This document shows, in pieces, positions 42,812 to 50,900 of a DNA stretch of 64,000 bases. Both the position numbers and the translations under genes were made by a program. Below the pieces are notes generated by a model. It searched no databases and was not told the DNA's origin. It was given only the letters and a program-made list of their open reading frames with translations. The number at the start of each line of letters is the position of its first letter. Positions within the stretch are counted from its first letter, which is position 1. Origin of the DNA: Dyadobacter soli (GTDB lineage Bacteria; Bacteroidota; Bacteroidia; Cytophagales; Spirosomataceae); assembly GCF_900101885.1 (NCBI RefSeq), contig NZ_FNAN01000009.1:124001-188000 (forward strand), written 5' to 3'.

Positions 42812-43642
42812 TTAGCTGGCCAGTTCCAGCGGATTCCTGCGCGAGCGGATGATAAAGTACAAGCCGAGCAGTACCGCAGGGATACTCAGGATCTGTCCCA
42901 TATTCAACGCGTAGTTCGCTTCGAATGCTTCCTGGTTTTCTTTCAGGAATTCATACAGGAAGCGCAACGTGAATACCCATACGAGAAATACCCCGACCAT
43001 CAGCCCGCGTGGTGTGGCTGCTTTGTATTTGTTCCAGATCGCGATCAGGACGAATGTGAGAATGAAGCAGCTGATAGATTCGTAAAGCTGTGCCGGGTGG
43101 CGCGGGATTTGCAGAAATTCAGTGTTTTGCTTGAAAATGAATGCCCAGGGCAGATCGGATGGTCTTCCAACGATCTCGGAGTTCATCAGGTTACCAAATC
43201 GGATGAACGAGCCGCCCAATGCGAACGTGATTGTCAGACGGTCGGTTACCCAGAAGAATGTCTGGCCTGTGCCCCGGCGTGAGCGCGCATATAGAACCAG
43301 CCCGATCACGGTCCCGATCACCGCGCCATGGCTCGCAAGCCCAGCGTAAGGCGGTAATATCACCTCCAGGGGATTTTTAAACAGCACTTCGGGTTCATAG
43401 AAAAGAAAGTGGCCTACGCGGGCGCCGATGACGATCGAAAGCACCATATAGAGTGTAAGCGAGTCGATATCTTCCAGCGTCTTTCCTTCTTTCTTGAAAA
43501 TATAGATCATAATTTGCTGGCCGATCAGGAAACCGGCAGCGAACAGAAGACCATACCAACGGACAGGGAAGGGACCAAAACCGGCGATCTCCGGAATGGT
43601 GAAAATTTCGGGACTTGCGTCCCACATAATGTATGAAAGCAT
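42812..43642 (-). CDS. lgt: Prolipoprotein diacylglyceryl transferase
   Basis: The 276-residue inner-membrane enzyme transfers diacylglycerol to the lipobox cysteine, the first step of lipoprotein maturation. About seven TM segments are visible (WYGLLFAAGFLIGQQIMIYI; SLTLYMVLSIVIGARVGHFL; GLASHGAVIGTVIGLVLY; FILTFVLIAIW; GLMVGVFLVWVFTLRFLYEF; ILSIPAVLLGLYFII), with the Lgt signature GGSFIRFGNLMNSEIVGRPS. It would act on the many lipoproteins in this window. A -7 box lies 21 bp upstream. Confidence 0.97.
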   Translation of the reverse strand: MLSYIMWDASPEIFTIPEIAGFGPFPVRWYGLLFAAGFLIGQQIMIYIFKKEGKTLEDIDSLTLYMVLSIVIGARVGHFLFYEPEVLFKNPLEVILPPYAGLASHGAVIGTVIGLVLYARSRRGTGQTFFWVTDRLTITFALGGSFIRFGNLMNSEIVGRPSDLPWAFIFKQNTEFLQIPRHPAQLYESISCFILTFVLIAIWNKYKAATPRGLMVGVFLVWVFTLRFLYEFLKENQEAFEANYALNMGQILSIPAVLLGLYFIIRSRRNPLELAS

Positions 43643-43662
43643 GCGTTTGTGATGTTAATGAC

Positions 43663-43670
43663 CAAATATA
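43663..43670 (-). promoter_or_regulatory. Putative -7 box (TATATTTG) of lgt
   Basis: CAAATATA on the plus strand reads TATATTTG on the minus strand, an exact TAnnTTTG match 21 bp before the lgt ATG. No -33 TTG is seen at the usual spacing. Confidence 0.4.
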
Positions 43671-43692
43671 CTAATATGAGACAAGACGCGAA

Positions 43693-43902
43693 ATGAAATT
43701 TTTACTCATAGCCCTCGTGCGGTTTTATCAGGCGGCGCTTTCGCCTTATTTGCCCAATTCGTGCCGTTACACACCCACTTGTTCACAATATATGATCGAG
43801 GCCGTGCAGAAACACGGTCCGTTCAAAGGCGGCTGGATGGGGCTGAAACGCATTGCGCGCTGCCATCCGTGGGGCGGCCACGGGCACGACCCGGTGCCGT
43901 GA
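43693..43902 (+). CDS. yidD: YidD membrane protein insertion efficiency factor
   Basis: The 69-residue peripheral membrane protein carries the whole YidD signature: [35 protein letters not shown] and [18 protein letters not shown], with the conserved cysteines. It assists YidC-dependent insertion of inner-membrane proteins. Unlike the usual context, it is not next to rnpA or yidC; it is divergent from lgt and convergent with the MoxR gene, whose stop lies 1 bp away. Confidence 0.95.
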   Translation: MKFLLIALVRFYQAALSPYLPNSCRYTPTCSQYMIEAVQKHGPFKGGWMGLKRIARCHPWGGHGHDPVP

Positions 43903-43903
43903 A

Positions 43904-44857
43904 TTATCCAATGGCGACTTTCCGCAGAATGGAGTCGATGATGGTCATCGTACGCACGCCGTCGGCCTCCGCTTCGTAGTTGAGCAGGATGCGGTGGTTC
44001 ATAATGTCGGGAGCAAGCTCTTTGATATCCTCCGGCAAAACGTAATCCCTTCCTTCGAGGTAAGCCAATGCTTTCGCAGCCCTGTTGAGGTAAATGGTAG
44101 CCCGCGGCGACGCGCCGAACTGAATGTAACGCGCCTCATCGCGAAGGCCGTAATCGAGCGGGCGGCGGGTGGCGAATACGAGTTCGATAATGTACCGTTC
44201 GAGCGTATCGGAGATATTGACCTTGTTGACCTCGTCGCGGATCGCAAAAATTTCCTCTTTATTTAAAATAGGCCGGATTTTGTACTCATAATTAATATCC
44301 GACATCCGGCGCATTACTTCCAGTTCCTTCATCTTATCGAGGTAATCGACATAGACTTTCATCATGAACCGGTCGATCTGTGCCTCGGGTAGCGGATAGG
44401 TACCTTCTTGTTCTACCGGGTTTTGGGTGGCAAGTACTACGAATGGGCGGTCGAGGAGAAAAGTTTCGTCGCCGATCGTCACCTGCTTTTCCTGCATCGC
44501 TTCGAGTAATGCGGATTGTACCTTGGCCGGAGAGCGGTTCACTTCGTCGGCCAGGATGAGATTGGAGAAAATAGGCCCTCTCTTGACTTCGTAATCGCCG
44601 ATTTTAGGCTTATAAATCATCGTACCGATCAAATCTGCGGGAAGCAGGTCGGGCGTGAACTGAATGCGCTTGAATTCCAGGTGGAGGACTTTGGCCATGA
44701 CGTTGATGGTCAAAGTTTTGGCTAGCCCCGGAACGCCTTCGAGCAAAATATGCCCGCCGGTAAAGAGGCCTATCAGCAGTCGGTTCAGGAGCTTGTCCTG
44801 CCCCACAACCACCTTGCCCATTTCGTCCAGGACCTCCCTGATTTTTTCTATGTACAT
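43904..44857 (-). CDS. MoxR family AAA+ ATPase
   Basis: The 317-residue cytoplasmic ATPase acts as a chaperone or remodeller. Walker A is GVPGLAKT (41-48), Walker B LILADEVNR (about 101-109), sensor 1 VLATQNPVEQEGTYPLPEAQ, arginine finger DRFM, and the MoxR lid follows (ATRRPLDYGLRDEARYIQFG). MoxR genes are normally followed by DUF58 and vWA genes; here neither is seen downstream, where yidD converges. It follows prmC by 27 bp, possibly cotranscribed. Its client is unknown. Confidence 0.94.
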   Translation of the reverse strand: MYIEKIREVLDEMGKVVVGQDKLLNRLLIGLFTGGHILLEGVPGLAKTLTINVMAKVLHLEFKRIQFTPDLLPADLIGTMIYKPKIGDYEVKRGPIFSNLILADEVNRSPAKVQSALLEAMQEKQVTIGDETFLLDRPFVVLATQNPVEQEGTYPLPEAQIDRFMMKVYVDYLDKMKELEVMRRMSDINYEYKIRPILNKEEIFAIRDEVNKVNISDTLERYIIELVFATRRPLDYGLRDEARYIQFGASPRATIYLNRAAKALAYLEGRDYVLPEDIKELAPDIMNHRILLNYEAEADGVRTMTIIDSILRKVAIG

Positions 44858-44884
44858 GAAAATTGGGTCAAAAAATGAAATGGA

Positions 44885-45745
44885 TCAGGCCCAGATAGCT
44901 CTCACGAAGCGGTCCTTACCATTGATATCACGAAGGATTTCCACCTTTTTGTAATTCCTTTCTTCAAAAACCTGCTTGGTTTCCGCACCAAAATGCTCGT
45001 TGATCTCCACATAGCATTTGCCGTGCTGTTTCAAATGGTGCACGCCAAAATCGGCAATGGCTTTGTAGAAAAGCAATGGATCATTGTCCTCGACAAATAA
45101 TGCCTCATGCGGTTCGAAACGGAGTACATTCGGGCGCATGCTTTCGGCCTCGGAGTAGGTCACATAAGGCGGGTTGCTCACCAGGCAGTCGAATTGCACG
45201 ATATTGCCGGGCAACGGGAAGGTCACATTGAGCATATCCTGCTTCGCGAAAGTGACGTCGGCGATGAGCTGGCGGGCGTTTTCTTTTGCTACTGCCAATG
45301 CCTCGTCGGACACGTCCCACGCGTGCACGCTCACATGCGGGAGGAAACGCGCGAGCACGATGGCAATGCAGCCGCTGCCGGTACCGATATCCAGAATGGA
45401 GATGTTTTTATCGGGCTCGGCGTAGTCGCGCGTCACCATTTGAACGAGCTCTTCGGTTTCGGGACGCGGGATGAGTACCGCCGAAGAAACGCGGAATTCG
45501 AGGCCGCAAAACTCGGTGGAGCCGATGATATGCTGAACGGGCTCGTTGTTGTTGAGGCGTTTGATGATGTTATCCCAGTCGGGCTGTGCCGTATTTTCGG
45601 GTATGGGGCGGTCCACCAGCACGTCGATATTGCGAAGGCGCATATAATGCTCCAACAGCATGAACGAGATAGCTTGCGCCTCTTTTTCGGGATAAACGGT
45701 AATGTTTTTAACGATATATAAATAAAGCTGCCGTGCGGAAGTCAT
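44885..45745 (-). CDS. prmC: Peptide chain release factor N5-glutamine methyltransferase
   Basis: The 286-residue cytoplasmic methyltransferase modifies the GGQ glutamine of release factors RF1/RF2. It has an N-terminal helical domain (about 1-85), the SAM motif ILDIGTGSGCIAIVLA and the diagnostic VSNPPYVTYSE. The ATG at 45745 is preferred to a GTG two codons earlier. It is divergent from ribD across about 90 bp and precedes the MoxR gene. Confidence 0.96.
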   Translation of the reverse strand: MTSARQLYLYIVKNITVYPEKEAQAISFMLLEHYMRLRNIDVLVDRPIPENTAQPDWDNIIKRLNNNEPVQHIIGSTEFCGLEFRVSSAVLIPRPETEELVQMVTRDYAEPDKNISILDIGTGSGCIAIVLARFLPHVSVHAWDVSDEALAVAKENARQLIADVTFAKQDMLNVTFPLPGNIVQFDCLVSNPPYVTYSEAESMRPNVLRFEPHEALFVEDNDPLLFYKAIADFGVHHLKQHGKCYVEINEHFGAETKQVFEERNYKKVEILRDINGKDRFVRAIWA

Positions 45746-45802
45746 TTTCACTGATTTTGATCCAATGTCGGAAAGTTAGCAAATTATAGGAACTCCCGAA
45801 AG

Positions 45803-45831
45803 TTGAGTTTAAAAGGGCATTTGTATTTTTG
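45803..45831 (+). promoter_or_regulatory. Putative ribD promoter, nearly leaderless
   Basis: TTG (45803-45805), an 18-nt spacer and TATTTTTG (45824-45831) fit the Bacteroidota promoter. The box ends only 4 nt before the ribD ATG, so the mRNA would start at or next to the start codon. Confidence 0.5.
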
Positions 45832-45835
45832 CCAC

Positions 45836-46900
45836 ATGGAGACGCACAATCAATGGATGGAACGGGCCTTGCAGCTCGCCGAATATGGCCGCGGTGCTGT
45901 GAGCCCGAACCCTATGGTAGGCTGTGTGATCGTCCATGAAGGCCGCATTATCGGCGAAGGCTGGCATCGTGCCTACGGAGGCCCGCACGCTGAAGTGCGG
46001 GCGATTGAGGATACGGATGCGAGAGGTAATTCGCATTTACTGCCACAAGCGACGGCCTACGTCACACTTGAACCTTGCTCGCATACAGGCAAAACGCCAC
46101 CCTGCGTGGACCTGCTGGTGAGCCGCCGGTTGCAAAAAGTGGTCATCTGCAATAACGATCCGAACCCGCTGGTGTCCGGCAATGGCGTCCGCCGCCTGCG
46201 CGACGCGGGCATTGAGGTCGAATGCAATGTGTTGGAAGCTCGTGGGCTGGAACTGAACAGGCGGTTTTTTACGGCCATGACCCTCAAAAAGCCTTATGTG
46301 ATCCTCAAATGGGCCGAAACGGCCGACGGTTACCTCGGCTACGAGGCGGGTACGCCGGTTCAGATCAGCGGCGCATTGTCGGGCATGCGTGTACACCAGT
46401 GGCGCACGGAGGAGGATGCCATTTTGGTAGGTTTTAAAACTGCATTAATGGACAACCCGCGACTGAATGTACGCCATTGGACCGGACGGAACCCGGTACG
46501 GATCGTTACCGACAGGCACCTGCAACTGCCTCCTAATCTGCATTTGCTGGACAATTCACAAAGTACGATCATCGTCAACTACGATCGCGAAACCGCAATT
46601 CCAGCTGACCCGGAACGCTATGCAGCACCCTCGACTGCATACCTCAAAATTGACAAGGAACATAATGAAATAGCCCAGCTCCTGGAAGGCCTGCACCGGC
46701 GTAAAATATATTCGGTACTGGTCGAAGGAGGAGCGGCGGTGATCAATGCATTTCTGGAAAGCGGCTTGTGGGACGAGATCCGGCGCTGCCAGGGCAAGCT
46801 GACGATCGGCAACGGCGTAGCTGCGCCTGCGCCGCGGGGCCTCTTCAAAGGTTCAGAGCAGATCGGTGACGATTTGTGGACTTTCTACAAGCGGGTTTAG
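45836..46900 (+). CDS. ribD: Bifunctional diaminohydroxyphosphoribosylaminopyrimidine deaminase / 5-amino-6-(5-phosphoribosylamino)uracil reductase
   Basis: The 354-residue riboflavin biosynthesis enzyme has an N-terminal deaminase with zinc ligands His51, Cys81 and Cys90 (GPHAEVRAIE; LEPCSHTGKTPPC) and catalytic Glu53, then a C-terminal reductase (about 145-345: KPYVILKWAETADGYLG, DAILVGFKTALMDNPRLNVR, VLVEGGAAVINAFL). The ATG at 45836 gives the normal start; a longer reading upstream would cover its promoter. It is not clustered with other rib genes. Its stop overlaps that of the convergent aroE by 4 bp. Confidence 0.97.
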   Translation: METHNQWMERALQLAEYGRGAVSPNPMVGCVIVHEGRIIGEGWHRAYGGPHAEVRAIEDTDARGNSHLLPQATAYVTLEPCSHTGKTPPCVDLLVSRRLQKVVICNNDPNPLVSGNGVRRLRDAGIEVECNVLEARGLELNRRFFTAMTLKKPYVILKWAETADGYLGYEAGTPVQISGALSGMRVHQWRTEEDAILVGFKTALMDNPRLNVRHWTGRNPVRIVTDRHLQLPPNLHLLDNSQSTIIVNYDRETAIPADPERYAAPSTAYLKIDKEHNEIAQLLEGLHRRKIYSVLVEGGAAVINAFLESGLWDEIRRCQGKLTIGNGVAAPAPRGLFKGSEQIGDDLWTFYKRV

Positions 46901-47670
46901 ACGCTCCAGAGGTTTTCCTCGGTGTTCCATATTTCCCAGGCTTTTTCCGCTTGCAATTCAAGCATTTTCAGCCCGTTCATCACAGTAGCACCTTGCTCGC
47001 TGCCCTTTTTCATGAACAACGTCTCTGCCGGGTTGTACACGAGGTCGTACAGGTAATGAGTTTTTGTAATCCACTCGTACGGGATCATCGGGCATTCTTC
47101 GGTGTTGGGGAAAGTGCCCAGCGGGGTTGTGTTGATGATCAACCGGTGATTCTGAATTATCTCCTGGGTAAGGCCCTCGTAAGCTACGCAGTCGTCGCTT
47201 TTCTGGCGTGAAACGAGCGTATATTCCATTTCAAGATCCTTTAACGCCACCTGCACGGCCTTGGCGGCACCGCCGTTACCCAATACCAGCGCCTTGATAT
47301 ACTTGCAGGATTCGCCCCGTTTGTCAAACCACTCCACGAGCGATTGCTGGAAACCGTAGTAGTCTGTATTGAAGCCTTTGGTACTGCCGTCGGCGTAAAT
47401 TTTAATGGTATTCACCGCCCCGATGCGCTCGGCCGAGGCGTCGTCGAGGTCGTCGAGGTAGGCAATTACATCTTTTTTATAGGGGATCGTCACATTCAAC
47501 CCGCGGAGGCCGTGTTTCTGTTTCAGCAATTCTGGCAATGCTTCCAAAGATTTCATTTCAAAAAGCTCATAACTGCTCTCTTTGATCTTCTCTCTGATGA
47601 ATTTGTCGGTGAAATAGCGCTTTGAAAAAGAGTGTGTAAGCGGGTATCCGATCAGGCCGTATAAGTTCAT
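46897..47670 (-). CDS. aroE: Shikimate dehydrogenase
   Basis: The 257-residue cytoplasmic enzyme reduces 3-dehydroshikimate in aromatic amino acid synthesis. It starts YGLIGYPLTHSFSKRYF (shikimate-binding Ser/Ser), has LNVTIPYKKDVIAYLD (catalytic Lys), AVNTIKIYADGSTKGFNTDY, ALVLGNGGAAKAVQVAL (NADP-binding glycines) and YDLVYNPAETLFMKKG. It is a single gene, convergent with ribD. Confidence 0.95.
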   Translation of the reverse strand: MNLYGLIGYPLTHSFSKRYFTDKFIREKIKESSYELFEMKSLEALPELLKQKHGLRGLNVTIPYKKDVIAYLDDLDDASAERIGAVNTIKIYADGSTKGFNTDYYGFQQSLVEWFDKRGESCKYIKALVLGNGGAAKAVQVALKDLEMEYTLVSRQKSDDCVAYEGLTQEIIQNHRLIINTTPLGTFPNTEECPMIPYEWITKTHYLYDLVYNPAETLFMKKGSEQGATVMNGLKMLELQAEKAWEIWNTEENLWSV

Positions 47671-47927
47671 AGGGATGCGTGCAAGGACGGTAAAAAATGA
47701 GGCTGCTAAGTTATACCAGCCACCAGCTAATTACAAATGCATGCAGAATTAGGGTCGTATTAAATTGGCGTATACAGGCCATGGTTGCCATAGCCTTCAG
47801 GCCTCAGTCAGCTGTATATCAATTAGTTCTTTGTGGAGGTTAATTTATATTAAACAATGCCCGAATTAATTTGCATAATTACGTTAAATGAGGTAGAATT
47901 ACCTATCCTTTATCTGTACTAAAATTT

Positions 47928-50900
47928 ATGAAATTGAAAAATCTTTGCTACACACTATTGCTGACATGCCTGTTGATTGGCAATGTTAGCGGCCAGAAAC
48001 GGGGGGATTATCAGATCCTTCTCCAAAGTGGCTCATTTGTCCCCGAGCGGAATATTTCCTCGGCTACCAGCCGCGCCAACGCTGCATTCAGGCTTTCTAC
48101 TGCCGGGCAGAAATCATTTGTCATCATACAATTCGACGGCATCCCCACCGAAGAAGAGCGGCGCGAACTTCGCGGCCAGGGTATCGAACTACTGGAATAT
48201 ATTCCTAATTACGCCTACACCGCGACGATAGCGGCCGGCAGCAATCCCGGTGCATTGGCCCGGACGAAAGGGCGGGCGATTGTGGAGTTGAGTGCGGAGC
48301 AAAAAATGCAGCCGGGACTGGCCAACGGTAACATACCTTCTCACGCATTTGCCAGCCCCACCACCGTGGATATCTGGATCAGTTATCCCAAATCGTTCAG
48401 TGACGAGGAGGTTCAGGCGGCCTTGCAAGGCCTGCAATACGAACTTGTTTCGGATAAATTCAAAAAATACCAGATACTCACCGTGCGTGTGCCGGTAAAG
48501 GAGCTGAAACGCCTCGCGGGACAGCCATTCGTGCAATATGTACAGGCGGCGCCGCAGCCCGATCGGCAGCTAAATAATAAAAGTACCGTGAACGGCCGGG
48601 CGAATGTCCTGAAATCGTCCCTTCCCGGGAACCGCAACCTGTCGGGAGCCGGTGTGGTAATTGGCATCGGGGACGAGTCCAATCCATTGCGCCATATCGA
48701 TTTTAACGGGCGGGTCATCAACAGGGCGCCCATCGAGGGTGGTTCGCATGGCTTGCACGTAATGGGCACGATGGCGGGTGCGGGCATTATGGATGAGCGT
48801 TACGCGGGTTACGCGCCCAAAGCGACAGTAGTTGCGCAAAGCTATTCTTCGATCCTGGCTTACTCACCCCAGTATGTGCAGGATTTCGGCATGGTGATTA
48901 CCAATAATTCTTATGGATCGGACGTGATCACCTGCGAGACCAACGGGACGTACGACCTGTACTCCTACATTCTGGATCAGCAGGCGTTTGAAATGCCCTA
49001 CCTGCAACACGTTTTTGCCGCAGGAAATAGCGGTTCTACCACCTGCGCGCCATTTGCGCCAGGTTTTGCAACTGTTTTGGGCGGATACCAGACGGCCAAG
49101 AATGTTATTACCGTTGGTGGTACCGGCGAAACGGGGGGAGTGATGTCGAATTCCAGCCGCGGGCCTGTGAAAGATGGCAGGCTGAAACCGGAAATTACTG
49201 CCATGGGAAATGGGGTCGTGTCCACGATCCCTGTAAACCTGTATGGAGCGGGAGCCGGAACGAGCATGGCTGCTCCGGCAGTGTCGGGCGGACTGGCGTT
49301 GCTGTACGAGCGCTATCGCCAGCTGAACGGTAACCAAAACCCCAGGAATGGTTTGATGAAAGCATTGCTGATCAACGGAACGGTCGATAAAGGCAACGAA
49401 GGCCCCGATTATAGCTATGGTTATGGCTGGCTGAACCTGCTCCGCTCGGTCAAAATGCTCGAATCGCAGAGTTATACGACGGCGCAGGTGGCGCATCAGG
49501 ACTCGAATAGTTTCTCGATCAATGTTCCGGCCAACACGGCACAGGTGAAAGTAATGCTCTACTGGAACGATCCCGCCGGAAGCACGCTGGCATCCCAGAA
49601 CCTGGTGCATAACCTCGACCTTACGGTCACTAATCCCGCTTCGAATGTGGTATTGCCGCGAATCCTCGACCCGTCGGTGGCGAATGTGAACAATGTTGCC
49701 ACCACTGGGGTAGACAACCGCAACAATATGGAGCAGGTGGTGATCGATAATCCTGCCGCGGGGAACTACAAGATTTCAGTGAAAGGTACTACCATCGGGC
49801 AGTCGCCTTCGCAGGAGTATTTTGTGGTTTACGATATTATCCCCAATTCCATCACCATTACCCACCCGATCGGAGGGGAACGCCTGAAAGACGGCGACGG
49901 ATTATATATTTCCTGGGATGCTTTCGGCAATAGCGCCAGTACCTTTACGGTACAATACAGTGGTAACGGGATTTCGTGGTCGAACATTTCAACATCCGTT
50001 CCCGCAACTACCCGACAGATAGCGTGGGCGATCCCCGGCTTACGGTCCGACAAGGCGCGTGTGCGCGTGATCCAGAACAGTACCGGGGTGCAAAGCGTTT
50101 CAGAACCTTTTACGTCAGTTGGCATTCCCACGCTCACATTGTCGGCGCTGCAATGCGAAGGCTATATTTCCCTCGACTGGACGGCCGTGACGAGTGCGGC
50201 AGACTACGAGGTAATGATGTTGAAAGGAAATGAAATGGTGCCCGTAGCGACAACTGCCGGCACTACCTATACATTGGGCGGGTTGTCGAAAGATTCGACC
50301 TACTATGTGTCCGTGCGGGCAAGAATTGTCGGGAAGCCCGGCCGCAGGGCGCTGGCCATTTCGCGTAAGCCGGATACGGGAACTTGTGCGGGCAATATTT
50401 CGAACAATGATCTTAAAATTGAGTCCGTCCTGACGCCGGCATCGTCGGGCAGGAAAAATACTTCAACAGAACTGAGCGGGGCTGTTTTTGCCAAAATCAG
50501 GATCAAAAACCTCGACGATGTGGATTTCAATGGCTCTCTGGACGTCGGCTACGAGCTCAACGGCGTAGCGGTGCCCATTGAGACGATTACTCCTTTTATC
50601 GAAAAAGGAAAAACTTACGATCATACATTCGAGGTGCCTGCCAATTTTTCCAACCCCGGGGATTACACTTTCAAGGCTTATATACACAGCAATGCGGATG
50701 TTGTTACCGCTAACGATACCCTGGTGAAGCTTTTCAGGCAACTGTCCAACGACCAGTTGGCATTGCCCTTCAATGACAACATGGAAAACCTGCCGGTACA
50801 GAATGTGACCGCCGAGCAGATCGGGTTGACGGGAGACGGCCGGTACGATTTCAGCGCCAACACCGACGCCGGAAGGATCAGGACGTTTATTAATTCAGGC

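Noticed and set aside
45746..45835. FMN riboswitch before ribD
   Set aside because: The gap to prmC is only about 90 bp and shows no conserved RFN-type helices; the promoter lies next to the ATG.
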